From: G963662675 sp963676845
GTDB taxonomy: Bacteria; Bacteroidota; Bacteroidia; Bacteroidales; Prolixibacteraceae
Assembly (NCBI GenBank): GCA_963676845.2
Contig: CAXXKK010000021.1
Coordinates: 43,388 to 107,387, forward strand
Length of the DNA stretch: 64,000 nucleotides
Direction of reading: 5' to 3'
Below the pieces are notes generated by a model. It ran no database searches. It saw nothing but the letters and a program-made list of their open reading frames with translations, and was not told where the DNA came from. The position numbers were made by a program, and so were the translations under genes. Each line of letters begins with the position of its first letter. Positions within the stretch are counted from its first letter, which is position 1. Shown in pieces: positions 17,479-27,128 of this stretch.

Positions 17479-18990
17479 TTAATCGTTAGCCTCAGCCAAC
17501 ATTTTTTCACCTTTTGCAATTGCTTCTTCAATTGTACCTACAAGGTTAAATGCAGCTTCAGGATACTTATCAACTTCACCATCCATGATCATGTTAAAGC
17601 CTTTGATTGTATCTTCAATAGAAACCAGTTTCCCTTCCAATCCGGTAAACTGAGAAGCGACGAAGAATGGCTGAGATAAGAAACGTTGCACACGACGAGC
17701 GCGGTGAACAACCAATTTATCTTCCTCAGAAAGCTCATCCATACCAAGGATAGCAATAATGTCCTGAAGTTCTTTATAGCGTTGTAAAATTTCTTTTACT
17801 CGTTGAGCACAATCATAGTGTTCATTACCAACAATATCAGCAGTAAGAATACGAGATGAAGAATCCAATGGGTCAACCGCAGGATAAATACCTAACTCAG
17901 AGATTTTACGACTCAATACTGTTGTCGCATCCAAGTGAGCAAATGTAGTCGCAGGAGCAGGGTCAGTCAAGTCATCTGCAGGCACATAAACCGCCTGTAC
18001 CGATGTAATTGATCCGTTTTTAGTTGAAGTAATACGTTCCTGCATTTCACCCATCTCTGTAGCCAGTGTTGGTTGGTAACCTACAGCCGATGGCATACGT
18101 CCAAGAAGTGCAGACACCTCAGAACCAGCCTGAGTAAAACGGAATACATTATCAACGAAGAATAGAATATCTTTACCTGATCCGGCAGTACCATCGCCAT
18201 CACGCAAACTTTCAGCAATAGTAAGACCTGAAAGTGCTACACGGGCACGAGACCCTGGTGGCTCATTCATCTGACCGAACACCAATGCCAATTTAGATTT
18301 TTTCACAGCTTCCAAGTCAACCTTAGAAAGATCCCAGCTGCCTTTTTCCATTGATTCTTTAAACTCTTTACCATAGTCAACAATATCTGCTTCAATCATT
18401 TCGCGAAGAAGGTCATTACCCTCACGAGTACGTTCTCCAACACCGGCAAATACAGAAAGACCACTATGGGCAAGTGCAATGTTATTAATCAACTCCTGAA
18501 TAAGTACTGTTTTACCTACACCAGCACCACCGAAAAGACCAATTTTACCACCTTTTGCATAAGGCTCAATAAGGTCAATTACTTTGATACCTGTAAATAA
18601 AACTTCCGTTTCAGTTGTTAACTCTTCGTACTTTGGTGGTTTATTATGAATGTGCAATCCTTCTTTGGGAAGTTGCTCCAGTCCATCAACAGCATCACCT
18701 GTTACATTCAACAGACGACCAAGGGCTGTTTCACCTTTAGGCATAGTGATTGGACTACCTGTTGCAATTACATCCATGCCACGTTTCAATCCATCAGTTG
18801 AATCCATCGCAATTGCGCGAATGGTGTTTTCACCAATGTGCTGCTGGCACTCTACAACCAGGTTGTCTAAGCCTTCACGGCTAATCTCTAAAGCATCGTG
18901 AATTTCAGGAAGTTTGCTTCCTTCCTGGTCGAAACTTATATCGACTACAGGACCAATTACCTGTGCGATTTTACCAATATTTTGACTCAT
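17479..18990 (-). CDS. atpD: F1 ATP synthase beta subunit
   Basis: 503 residues, full length. Walker A GGAGVGKTVLIQELI, Walker B region KDILFFVDNVFRFTQAGSE, AGVGERTREGNDL and the ALGRL/DELSEEDK region are all present. Beta subunits hold the catalytic sites of F1, making ATP from proton (or sodium) flow through Fo. It heads a two-gene operon atpD-atpC with a terminator at 17170-17193. Upstream, 113 bases of AT-rich sequence separate it from the polyprenyl synthase gene. Confidence 0.98.
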   Translation of the reverse strand: MSQNIGKIAQVIGPVVDISFDQEGSKLPEIHDALEISREGLDNLVVECQQHIGENTIRAIAMDSTDGLKRGMDVIATGSPITMPKGETALGRLLNVTGDAVDGLEQLPKEGLHIHNKPPKYEELTTETEVLFTGIKVIDLIEPYAKGGKIGLFGGAGVGKTVLIQELINNIALAHSGLSVFAGVGERTREGNDLLREMIEADIVDYGKEFKESMEKGSWDLSKVDLEAVKKSKLALVFGQMNEPPGSRARVALSGLTIAESLRDGDGTAGSGKDILFFVDNVFRFTQAGSEVSALLGRMPSAVGYQPTLATEMGEMQERITSTKNGSITSVQAVYVPADDLTDPAPATTFAHLDATTVLSRKISELGIYPAVDPLDSSSRILTADIVGNEHYDCAQRVKEILQRYKELQDIIAILGMDELSEEDKLVVHRARRVQRFLSQPFFVASQFTGLEGKLVSIEDTIKGFNMIMDGEVDKYPEAAFNLVGTIEEAIAKGEKMLAEAND

Positions 18991-19103
18991 TATTTTATAG
19001 GTTTAATCGAGTGGAGGCGGAAAATACTAAATCAAGTTTAAATGAACAAATTTACAAATCGAATAATGCAAATTGAAAAAGAAAAGTAACAAATGAAGGA
19101 AGT

Positions 19104-20087
19104 TTAATAATCCCGCTTCATAATCATATGTGCCAATGCCAAAAGCTGTTCCTTCTTTTTCTCACTGACACTTACCGAGTTAAGCAGTTCAAGAGACTTC
19201 CCGAAATAGCTTTCAATCAGATCTTCACTAATGGATTTAACATTAATCTCTTCGTATATTTTTTTAATGTTTTTCACTTTTTCTTCTGCGTCAAAATCAG
19301 TTTTGTTTATCCAGGAAAGAAGCTCTTCTTTTTGAGGTCCCGAAGACAATTCCAAAGTTTTTAAAAGAAGAAAAGTCTTTTTATTGGCAACGATATCTCC
19401 ACCTATTTTCTTTCCAAACTTATCTTGGTCAGCATACACGTCCAACAAATCATCCTGAAGCTGAAAAGCCAAACCCAAATTGATGCCAAAGTCATAAATC
19501 AAATCTGCATCTTCATTTGAAGCCCCTCCAATTAATGCTCCCATTTTTAAACTACATGCAATAAGCACAGCTGTTTTCAAGCGAATCATATTCAGGTAAT
19601 CATCGATAGAAACATCCATGCGATCTTCAAAATCCATATCGTACTGCTGCCCCTCACAAACCTGAATAGCTGTTTCTGAGAATAACTGCATCACATCACG
19701 ATAGGCTTCAGAATTTGTTTTTGCCAAGTATTGATATGCCATGATCGACATAGCATCACCTGAAAGGATTGCAACATTCTCGTTGTACTTTTTATGTACT
19801 GAAGGTTTGTTCCTTCGCATATCTGCATGATCCATAATATCATCATGCAACAAGGTAAAGTTATGAAAGATCTCAATGGCTAAAGCAGGATATATGGCCT
19901 CTTCAAAATTGGGTTCAAAAAGATCACAAGCCATTAAGACCATGATTGGACGCAAGCGTTTCCCTCCCATACCTAAGGTATATTTTATGGGATCATACAA
20001 ATTAACTGGTTGAATTTTCCCAATTATTTGAGCTTCCTCCTCAAGTCTTGATACAACAAGGTTCTGTATTTCCTGAAATGATTGCAT
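19104..20087 (-). CDS. Polyprenyl diphosphate synthase (short-chain type)
   Basis: 327 residues of the trans-isoprenyl diphosphate synthase fold. The first aspartate-rich motif is in LLHDDIMDHADMRR and the second in LAFQLQDDLLDVYAD; GGKRLRPIMVLMAC is the substrate-binding region. It condenses isopentenyl diphosphate with allylic diphosphates to make farnesyl/geranylgeranyl-type chains feeding quinone, carotenoid or cell-wall lipid pathways. Exact chain length cannot be fixed from sequence reading. Its ATG overlaps the stop of the upstream RND gene (TAATG), so the two are translationally coupled. Confidence 0.9.
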   Translation of the reverse strand: MQSFQEIQNLVVSRLEEEAQIIGKIQPVNLYDPIKYTLGMGGKRLRPIMVLMACDLFEPNFEEAIYPALAIEIFHNFTLLHDDIMDHADMRRNKPSVHKKYNENVAILSGDAMSIMAYQYLAKTNSEAYRDVMQLFSETAIQVCEGQQYDMDFEDRMDVSIDDYLNMIRLKTAVLIACSLKMGALIGGASNEDADLIYDFGINLGLAFQLQDDLLDVYADQDKFGKKIGGDIVANKKTFLLLKTLELSSGPQKEELLSWINKTDFDAEEKVKNIKKIYEEINVKSISEDLIESYFGKSLELLNSVSVSEKKKEQLLALAHMIMKRDY

Positions 20088-22501
20088 TATTTAGAATCCT
20101 TTTGGGGTGGTTTTTTCTGAATCTCAAGATCATCCAACTCAATATCTTCTTCTTCATTATAAATTGAAAGCAAAGGCTCCCTAAATGAACGGGTTGTTGT
20201 TAAGCGCTCAAGTCCAATCAAAAGACTTGGAAGAAGAATCAGGTTTGAAGCAATAGCAACCAATAAGGTAAGTGAAACTAATATTCCTAATGCTCTTGTT
20301 CCCCCAAACTGAGAAACACTGTAAACACCAAAACCGAAAAAGAGAACAACAAAAGTATAGATCATACTTACCCCCGTTTCTTTCAGGGCAAGCTTTACAG
20401 AACGCTGAATATCCCATCCGGTAAGGCTTAACTCCTGCCGGTATTTGGCCAAAAAATGAATGGTATTGTCAACCGAAATACCAAAAGCAATACTAAACAC
20501 CAATATTGTCGACGATTTTATAGGAATACCTGTGAATCCCATAATAGCAGCTGTAAATATCAGAGGAATAATATTTGGAAGAAGCGACATAACAACCATC
20601 CTCCAGGAATAAAACATGAAGGCCATAAATGCCGAAATAAGAAAAATGGCTAACGCTAAACTTGAAAACAAGTTCTTAACCAAATATTGGTTCCCTTTAA
20701 AAGTAGTAACACTTGAACCCGTTACGGTAACATCATATCGGTCTTTTGGGAAAATAGAATCTACCTCCTGTACAAAATCAGTATACAACTCATCCATCCG
20801 AACCGTCCCGACATCTTTTGCACGAATGCTTACACGTGTTATCTGCTGAGTACTATCAATAAAGGCATGTAACGCATTTATACTGGGTTCTGAATCTTCA
20901 GTTGAATTATTTACATAGCTCAAAATAAAATTCTTTTCCTGATTACTTGGCAGAGAATAATATGCTTCTTTCCCATTATAAAAAGCCTGTTTAGAGAACT
21001 TAAGCAGGTTCAACAATGATAAAGAAGGTGATAACTCATCGTATTCTGCTAAACGCTCATCCAGCTTTTCAATCAATTTAAAAGTAGAAATATTGATTAC
21101 CCCATTGGGTTTTTTCGTGTCAATAATAATCTCGAGAGGCATTACCCCATCAACGTGTTTCTCAAAAAATTTCAAATCCTTATAAATAGGATCACTTTCA
21201 GGAATATCTTCAACAACATAGCCAGAGCTCTTTATTAAAGTAATCCCATAAAAACCAACAAATAATATTGCAACAGCAAAAACATACACCCATTTTATAT
21301 GATGGTAAGTAATATCCACCAAATGAGTCACAATACTTTGTATATTTTTATTGTCTAGGTGCTGAATATGCTTGCTTTCAGGAGGTTTAATAAAACTGAA
21401 TATTGAAGGAATAATCAGAATTGAAAGGACAAATAAGCCAATGATATTTAGTGCTGCAACTACGCCAAACTGGCGCAGGATATCACTATTCGTAATTACG
21501 AAAGTAGCAAAGCCGGAAGCAGTTGTAAGGTTCGTCAGAAATGTAGCATTACCTATCTTTATAATAACACGCTGAAGTGATTTGATCTTATTACCATGCG
21601 ATCGGAACTCATGGTGGTATTTATTCAGCATGTACACACTGTTAGGTATCCCGATTACAATAAGGAGTGACGGGACCATCCCGGTAAGTAAGGTAATTTT
21701 ATAGCCAAACAAAGCCATCGTCCCTAAGGCCCAAACAACACCAATTAGAACGATTAACATTGGAATAAGGACAGCTTTAAAAGAGCGGAAGAAAAGGAAA
21801 AGGATTATCACGCAGAGCGCCATTGCCAGCGCACTAAACATGTAAATTTCCTTTTTAATTTTCATGGATGTAATTACCCGAATATAAGGCAATCCCGAAT
21901 AATGCAGGTACAATCCGGTCTCTTCAGTAAACTGGTCGCAACGATCTTTTATCGCCATCACAAGGTCTTCCCGTTCCCTCGATTTCATTTTGTCTTTATT
22001 GACCGTTATTGCCAACATGTAAGCGTTGTCGTCAGTCTTATACAATAAGTCTCGATAAAATGGAAGAGCCAGAAGTTCTTCTTTCAGGCTGTCAAGTTCT
22101 GCTTGTGTATTTATTTCTTCGGGAAAGACTTGTACCAGTTCAAACTTACGTTCACTGGATATTTTGTTGAGGTTATAGGCGCTTGATGCAGAAAGCAAAT
22201 CTTCGACACCATCAATATCCTGCAAATCATGGTTCAGCTCTCTCCATTTTTTAAAATGATCAAGTTGAAAAAAATCAGGATCAACAACACCTACAGCAAT
22301 TAAATTTCCCTCTTCACCAAATAATTCACGAAACCGCTCATAATCAACGTATGCACTGTCTTTTTTGGGAATTAACTGAGAAGGTTCATATGACATTTCA
22401 ACTTTTGTGGCCTGAAAAGCCATGAAAATTGTAATAACGCCTACTAAAGTCAATAAAAAAATCCTATTTCGAAGGATAAATCTTGAAAGCCAAACCCACA
22501 T
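20087..22501 (-). CDS. RND/MMPL-family exporter
   Basis: 804 residues with the RND layout: a first TM segment at ~11-30, a large periplasmic domain (EPSQLIPKKDSAYVDYERFR to ~215), five TM segments (~220-385) and a second half with the same order (TM ~410, periplasmic loop, TM block ~610-770). The paired segments VPSLLIVIGIPNSVYMLNKY and FSIAFGISVDNTIHFLAKYR are the equivalent TM4 regions; the Asp in the second fits a proton-relay role. MMPL-type members export lipids or hopanoid-like molecules; the substrate is unknown. No adaptor or TolC gene is adjacent. Coupling to a polyprenyl synthase gene suggests an isoprenoid-lipid link, which is inference. Confidence 0.85.
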   Translation of the reverse strand: MWVWLSRFILRNRIFLLTLVGVITIFMAFQATKVEMSYEPSQLIPKKDSAYVDYERFRELFGEEGNLIAVGVVDPDFFQLDHFKKWRELNHDLQDIDGVEDLLSASSAYNLNKISSERKFELVQVFPEEINTQAELDSLKEELLALPFYRDLLYKTDDNAYMLAITVNKDKMKSREREDLVMAIKDRCDQFTEETGLYLHYSGLPYIRVITSMKIKKEIYMFSALAMALCVIILFLFFRSFKAVLIPMLIVLIGVVWALGTMALFGYKITLLTGMVPSLLIVIGIPNSVYMLNKYHHEFRSHGNKIKSLQRVIIKIGNATFLTNLTTASGFATFVITNSDILRQFGVVAALNIIGLFVLSILIIPSIFSFIKPPESKHIQHLDNKNIQSIVTHLVDITYHHIKWVYVFAVAILFVGFYGITLIKSSGYVVEDIPESDPIYKDLKFFEKHVDGVMPLEIIIDTKKPNGVINISTFKLIEKLDERLAEYDELSPSLSLLNLLKFSKQAFYNGKEAYYSLPSNQEKNFILSYVNNSTEDSEPSINALHAFIDSTQQITRVSIRAKDVGTVRMDELYTDFVQEVDSIFPKDRYDVTVTGSSVTTFKGNQYLVKNLFSSLALAIFLISAFMAFMFYSWRMVVMSLLPNIIPLIFTAAIMGFTGIPIKSSTILVFSIAFGISVDNTIHFLAKYRQELSLTGWDIQRSVKLALKETGVSMIYTFVVLFFGFGVYSVSQFGGTRALGILVSLTLLVAIASNLILLPSLLIGLERLTTTRSFREPLLSIYNEEEDIELDDLEIQKKPPQKDSK

Positions 22502-22757
22502 GTTTCTCTATTTCTGAAAATAATAGGCGAAAATAGTTAATATATTGAGATTACGAAAAAAGGCAATTCCTGCATCTGGGAAATACCACATTGAGAAAAA
22601 GTCATCTCCCATAAATAAACAAAACCGCTAAGTACGTTTTTCAGTCCACAAAGAATAAACAGAGATTATTCTTGTTTATCAGCATTTTGCATGCTAAAAC
22701 TTTAACATTCAATGGTCAAATATCGTAGTTAAAAGAAGAAACAAAATACAAAAAACC

Positions 22758-23522
22758 ATGAAAAAATATTATTATCTGGTAGTAACACCAGAATCCTTAA
22801 TTGTATCCCACCTTAATCCGGTTGATTTCGGAAATTACCTGGCCGTGGGAACTAAAAAACAGATTCGTGGACAAGCCATCTTTTTTGAGGTAAATCCTGA
22901 TAAAACAAAAGTTCCACAGGAATATATAAACCTCAAATTAAAACCGTATGATGATGGAGAACCCAAACGATCAGTATATATTTCTATATACAGAACGTTA
23001 GAAAATATCCCTTTGGAAGCCTTAAGAGATTTATACCTTGTTACTGATGATGGACGAGTTTTAGCTTTAGAGAAAAAAGATTACATCAACAACAAACCCG
23101 AAGAAATTCATTTATACCAGCAACTCATGCCTATTACCACACGTGTTGCCAGCAAATTAATCCCACCCGATTTTATTCAACTTTTAACAGATACTAAAAA
23201 CCCTGTTTCTGCACCCAAAATCTGCATGGTTGACTTACAGTTGAATGACCTGGTTGATAATCCCTATGCTCCATTAAGTAATTTACCTTATCCCAACCCA
23301 GATCATTTAAGGGATTGTATTATTAAGCTTAAAGAGTCACCAGACAGGAAAACAAAAACAGTTTTGCGCAATATTCGCTATGATATTTCATACCGAACCA
23401 TTAAAACCGGATTCTTTGTTGGAGACAACAAACACTTTCTGTTTTATCCATTCCCTTCTGTTGAAGAACTGGAAAGCAAACACTTTTCATGGTGGCGTTC
23501 AGCTCTGGAAAAACATTTCTGA
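22758..23522 (+). CDS. Conserved hypothetical protein
   Basis: 254 residues, no signal peptide, no transmembrane segment, not assigned to a known family by eye. The composition is normal for a cytoplasmic protein, beginning MKKYYYLVVTPESLIVSHL and ending WWRSALEKHF, with repeated alternation of hydrophobic and charged residues suggesting an alpha/beta fold. A short AT-rich leader precedes the ATG. It stands alone upstream of tRNA-Asn. The function is unknown. Confidence 0.75.
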   Translation: MKKYYYLVVTPESLIVSHLNPVDFGNYLAVGTKKQIRGQAIFFEVNPDKTKVPQEYINLKLKPYDDGEPKRSVYISIYRTLENIPLEALRDLYLVTDDGRVLALEKKDYINNKPEEIHLYQQLMPITTRVASKLIPPDFIQLLTDTKNPVSAPKICMVDLQLNDLVDNPYAPLSNLPYPNPDHLRDCIIKLKESPDRKTKTVLRNIRYDISYRTIKTGFFVGDNKHFLFYPFPSVEELESKHFSWWRSALEKHF

Positions 23523-23657
23523 TAACAATCAGAAAACAAGCACTATGCTAAACCCTATTAAAGAGCTTTGTTAATCAAGGTTTGAAGGATATTTAAATTT
23601 TAAGAAAGGAGAAAATATATTTTTTTGAAAAATGTTTTTTGTTTTCAGAAAAGCTGT

Positions 23658-23665
23658 TATTTTTG
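23658..23665 (+). promoter_or_regulatory. Putative -7 element for tRNA-Asn
   Basis: TATTTTTG (TAnnTTTG), 43 bases before the mature tRNA, with TTG 16 bases upstream (shorter than ideal). Confidence 0.5.
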
Positions 23666-23708
23666 CATCGCTTTTGAAACACAAAAGCACTTTAAATAAA
23701 AAGTAAAT

Positions 23709-23782
23709 TCCCTAGTAGCTCAGTTGGTTAGAGCGGCGGACTGTTAATCCGTAGGTCGTAGGTTCAAGTCCTACCTGGGGAG
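23709..23782 (+). tRNA. tRNA-Asn (anticodon GTT)
   Basis: 74 bases. The acceptor stem TCCCTAG pairs with CTGGGGA (one G-T pair), with discriminator G at 23782 and no encoded CCA. The D-arm carries AGCTCAGTTGGTTAGAGC, the anticodon loop has GTT at 23743-23745 and the T-arm is GTAGG-TTCAAGT-CCTAC. A strong terminator follows at 23794. Confidence 0.97.
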
Positions 23783-23793
23783 CTGAAAAGACT

Positions 23794-23841
23794 AACCGAA
23801 AGAGCTTGAAATTGCAGGATTTCAAGCTCTTTCGGTTTTTT
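23794..23841 (+). terminator. Terminator after tRNA-Asn
   Basis: 18-base perfect arms (starting aaccgaaagagc and ending gctctttcggtt) with an 8-base loop, followed by six T. It ends the tRNA transcript. Confidence 0.88.
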
Positions 23842-23893
23842 AGTCTATCTCCGTTTTGCAATCTGTTCGATATTAAGGTATCTAAGCTAAGTA

Positions 23894-24001
23894 GACAAAG
23901 TGCCTATTTATGTACGAATTACAGAGAATGGCAAAAGAGTTGAAATATCAACAAATCAGAAAGTTGAGCATGAAAAATGGACGCGAAATCCCATCACATG
24001 A
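23894..24001 (+). pseudogene. Tyrosine recombinase N-terminal remnant
   Basis: A short frame reads KVPIYVRITENGKRVEIS and TNQKVEHEKWTRNPIT before a stop at 23999-24001. This matches the arm-type DNA-binding domain at the N-terminus of Bacteroidota phage and conjugative-element tyrosine integrases (xxPIYVRITVNGKRxEIST...KW). The start of the domain is out of frame or missing, and the core and catalytic domains are absent. It lies 112 bases downstream of tRNA-Asn, a classical integration target, so it is best read as the scar of a lost element. Confidence 0.65.
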
Positions 24002-24053
24002 AGCCTATGTAACCATTTTGAAATTAATTTTTTTGAACTGAAGAAATAAAAAA

Positions 24054-24077
24054 GCTGACTTAAATTTTGAAGCCAGC
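24054..24077 (-). terminator. Terminator after subtilase gene
   Basis: On the minus strand, arms GCTGGCTT and AAGTCAGC (one G-U pair) are followed by TTTTTTATTTC. It lies 27 bases beyond the subtilase stop. Confidence 0.65.
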
Positions 24078-24103
24078 CTTAATATTAATTTTTTTGAGTA
24101 TAA

Positions 24104-26335
24104 TTATTCAACGGCAAGCCTGCCAGTTACAAACTTACCATTTACCTTGGCTCTTACGATATAGACACCTGTTTTCCAATCTGAGACATTAAGGGTATGT
24201 TTATTCCCTTTTATCTTCTCTTTTTTTGCTTTTAATGATTGTCCCATGTCATAAACTTCTATGTCCCATTCCGTGTTTACATTAAAGTCTCCATTCTCAT
24301 CAGCAAGGGTAACAATGGTTTCTCCGGATGATGGATTTGGGCTGAAAGACATAGAATAGAATTGAGAAAACACTAACAGATAACCGGTCTGAACTATAAC
24401 GTCGTCAGCACAGCAAGTATTTGCATCTACCGTTGCGTAGTAGTAATCTTCCGCGCTTGGAGTGAGGAACCTGACGCCCCACCCCATATCATAAGTTATT
24501 GTGAAACCTGGGGGCAGGTTGAAATCATAGTCCGAGAGGGTGCAACTTGTTGAACCAAAATAGCTAAGATATATCTCATAATATGAATTTGGCGAGAGCA
24601 ACCATGTATCCGCTCCGATAGGATCTACTATCCAACCAGAATGATCTCTTACTATAAACTCAGTATCCTCAAAATATGGAGGATTTAATTGTAGAGGTTG
24701 ATTAAGTACAACATTACTGCTACCATGTGTAATTGTAGCTTCAACCCATCCTGTTGAATTATAAGTAGATTTTGGTTGTAAAACACATGGATTATCATCT
24801 ACATCATAACCCGGAGCTAGTTCAATATTTGTACTAAAACTCCATGTAACATCATCTCCATACTCCAAACTATCAATTAAAAATGAGAATCCTGAAGAAC
24901 ATAAATAATCCTGCCTTGTAAATGGATAAACAGCCTCAATTGCTCTAAAAGCATTAAGTCGACCATAACCTAATTCCGTGCTTTTCCCATCAACATAGGT
25001 ATATCCCCCTGACTTAATTGAACTATCTTTTAAGATTGTGCGAATTTCATCATTAGTCAAAAGGGGGTTAATCATTTTCATTAGAGCGATGGTGGCTGCT
25101 ACTTGAGGTGCTGAAAATGAAGTTCCATCTGTTTCTGTCACTCCATAATTATTTGAATTTTTTGTAGTATAAATATCAACTCCAGGTGCAACCATAAATA
25201 AGTTACTCCCATAATTGGAGAAACTCGCTTTTTGATCATTTTTATCAGATGCTCCAACTGCAATTACATTTGAGTTACTAGCTGGATATGTAACATTGGA
25301 AGAATTATAGTTCCCTGCTGCAGCAACAACTGGGATATTTGCATTTTCAGCGGCAAGTATTGCAGTGTTGATAGCACTTGATGGATTTAAACCTAAACTC
25401 ATTGAAATTATGTCGGCTCCATTATTAATTGCATAATAGATCGCATCATCTACCACGCTTCCATCGGGTGCATCTCCAGACCCTATTTTTAAAGGCATTA
25501 TTAAAACTCCTTGTTGGTCTAAACCTCCTCCGATACTTGCGACACCAAGATCATTATGAGTTTTAGCTGAAATTATTCCAGCTATATTTGTACCGTGTTC
25601 TTCGTATGTATTTCTTACATCATTATCTTCATTATAGTAGATATCACTCTTGAAATCCCAACCAATCCAGTCATCTACATAACCATTACCATCATCATCT
25701 ATATCATTACCACTAGAAGGGTTAGTAGATAACGTCCAGTCACCTTCCTGAGTATTATAAAATATATTGCTATGAGAATCGCTTCCATATCCAATATCTT
25801 CATGTGACCATTCAACGCCTACATCTAATACTGCTACAACTATTGGTGAATTTCCTCCCACTTCCACATAGTCCCAAACGTCAGGCATACTAATTCTTAT
25901 TAGGTTCCATTGTTCGATATAATCATCATCATTTGGAGTAAAAGAATTAACTTCCCCAATAGAATTAACGACAATATCTTCTATTCCCTTTTGATCTTTT
26001 AATTTCTTTAATATTTCAAAATAGTCATTATTAGCAGGTAGCAGATAATCAGAATAACCAGATTCAGCTATTCTTAGCAATTTTGCTCCTATCTCCTTTT
26101 GCATTATATTATCACCTATAATAGATGAATCTTTACTAAATTTTATAGTTATAACTTCTTGATTTAATTCATAAAAAACCGTTGGATTTGATTGATCCGC
26201 AACACGCCAAATAGTATCAGTTTTATTAAAAATCTTACTTTCTATAATGTCATTATAGTTTGTTTGACCAATAATTAATTTTATCCCTAAAAAATGGAAT
26301 AATATAATACAGATAATAAAACATTTGATTTTCAT
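24104..26335 (-). CDS. Secreted S8 subtilisin-like peptidase with T9SS C-terminal domain
   Basis: 743 residues. A signal peptide occupies the first ~23, then a propeptide-like region. The S8 catalytic domain runs ~150-480: Asp in VAVLDVGVEWSHED, His in EEHGTNIAGIISA and Ser in TDGTSFSAPQVAATIALM, with the oxyanion Asn in VVAAAGNYNSSN. The last ~80 residues (FSPNPSSGETIVTLADE ... DWKTGVYIVRAKVNGK) form a type A T9SS sorting domain, so the protease should be exported and surface-attached or released by the type IX system. PorW/SprE and GldH elsewhere in the window fit this. An outer-membrane protein gene follows upstream on the same strand, 127 bases away. Confidence 0.93.
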   Translation of the reverse strand: MKIKCFIICIILFHFLGIKLIIGQTNYNDIIESKIFNKTDTIWRVADQSNPTVFYELNQEVITIKFSKDSSIIGDNIMQKEIGAKLLRIAESGYSDYLLPANNDYFEILKKLKDQKGIEDIVVNSIGEVNSFTPNDDDYIEQWNLIRISMPDVWDYVEVGGNSPIVVAVLDVGVEWSHEDIGYGSDSHSNIFYNTQEGDWTLSTNPSSGNDIDDDGNGYVDDWIGWDFKSDIYYNEDNDVRNTYEEHGTNIAGIISAKTHNDLGVASIGGGLDQQGVLIMPLKIGSGDAPDGSVVDDAIYYAINNGADIISMSLGLNPSSAINTAILAAENANIPVVAAAGNYNSSNVTYPASNSNVIAVGASDKNDQKASFSNYGSNLFMVAPGVDIYTTKNSNNYGVTETDGTSFSAPQVAATIALMKMINPLLTNDEIRTILKDSSIKSGGYTYVDGKSTELGYGRLNAFRAIEAVYPFTRQDYLCSSGFSFLIDSLEYGDDVTWSFSTNIELAPGYDVDDNPCVLQPKSTYNSTGWVEATITHGSSNVVLNQPLQLNPPYFEDTEFIVRDHSGWIVDPIGADTWLLSPNSYYEIYLSYFGSTSCTLSDYDFNLPPGFTITYDMGWGVRFLTPSAEDYYYATVDANTCCADDVIVQTGYLLVFSQFYSMSFSPNPSSGETIVTLADENGDFNVNTEWDIEVYDMGQSLKAKKEKIKGNKHTLNVSDWKTGVYIVRAKVNGKFVTGRLAVE

Positions 26336-26462
26336 AGTTTTTGCTTTGTTTATAGATTATTTAATGGGAAAGTTCTGTAGAGTTTTTGAACAAGAAGTAA
26401 TCTCTTCTTAAAACTACTTATCAGGGTTGTTCCTTACCATTGGCTATTATTCTATCAGAATC

Positions 26463-27128
26463 TCAAAAGCTATATCCTGCAGAAATACACCAAACACGAT
26501 TGTATTGTTCACTACCCTGAAAAAAATCGGAAGTATTTGAAATATTGGCTAAACCTAATACATAATTAATCCCAACTTGAATGTCATTAACAACTATTCC
26601 ACCTCCTGCCATTAGTCCATAATCAAGTCTCTTGAATTGATTCTCACTTGCATCTGTACCAAATTTGATATTTTCTTTATGAGTTGGAATGCCATCTGTA
26701 AATTCAGCTATTATTTTTCCGCCCAACCCCATTCCAATATAAGGACCAAAGTTTCCATAAATCTTTAAAACACCAATCTCAAATGTCGCTTTTACTGCAA
26801 TTGGAATATCCAGATAAAACATATTTACTTTTTCCTTAGAAATATAATTATCCATATTCGGTTCTTTTATAATTAGCTTCCTTCCTTTTGTTGAAAGCAG
26901 TAATCCCGATTCAATTGAGAAGCTTTCAGTAATTGGAAATTCAACTGTTGGTCCAATATGAAATCCAGAATTCATTTTTAGATAATCATTATAATTATAA
27001 TAAGGATTTGATAAGTGTATCTCTGATAAATTTAAACCTGCTCTAATGCCAAAATTTTGTGTAAAAGATTCTTTTCCAATCGAAAGAAAAAATACTAGAA
27101 AAATAAGTTTAATTAAAGATTTCATCAT
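26463..27128 (-). CDS. Outer-membrane beta-barrel protein (PorT-like fold)
   Basis: 221 residues: signal peptide (SIGKESFTQ cleavage area), then NFGIRAGLNLSEIHLSNPYY, GFHIGPTVEFPITESFSIESG, YLDIPIAVKATFEIG, GNFGPYIGMGLGGK and an aromatic C-terminal strand ending WCISAGYSF, the pattern of small outer-membrane barrels in the PorT/OMP_b-brl_2 group. A specific function is not implied by the fold. It is in the same direction as the subtilase gene downstream. Confidence 0.82.
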   Translation of the reverse strand: MMKSLIKLIFLVFFLSIGKESFTQNFGIRAGLNLSEIHLSNPYYNYNDYLKMNSGFHIGPTVEFPITESFSIESGLLLSTKGRKLIIKEPNMDNYISKEKVNMFYLDIPIAVKATFEIGVLKIYGNFGPYIGMGLGGKIIAEFTDGIPTHKENIKFGTDASENQFKRLDYGLMAGGGIVVNDIQVGINYVLGLANISNTSDFFQGSEQYNRVWCISAGYSF

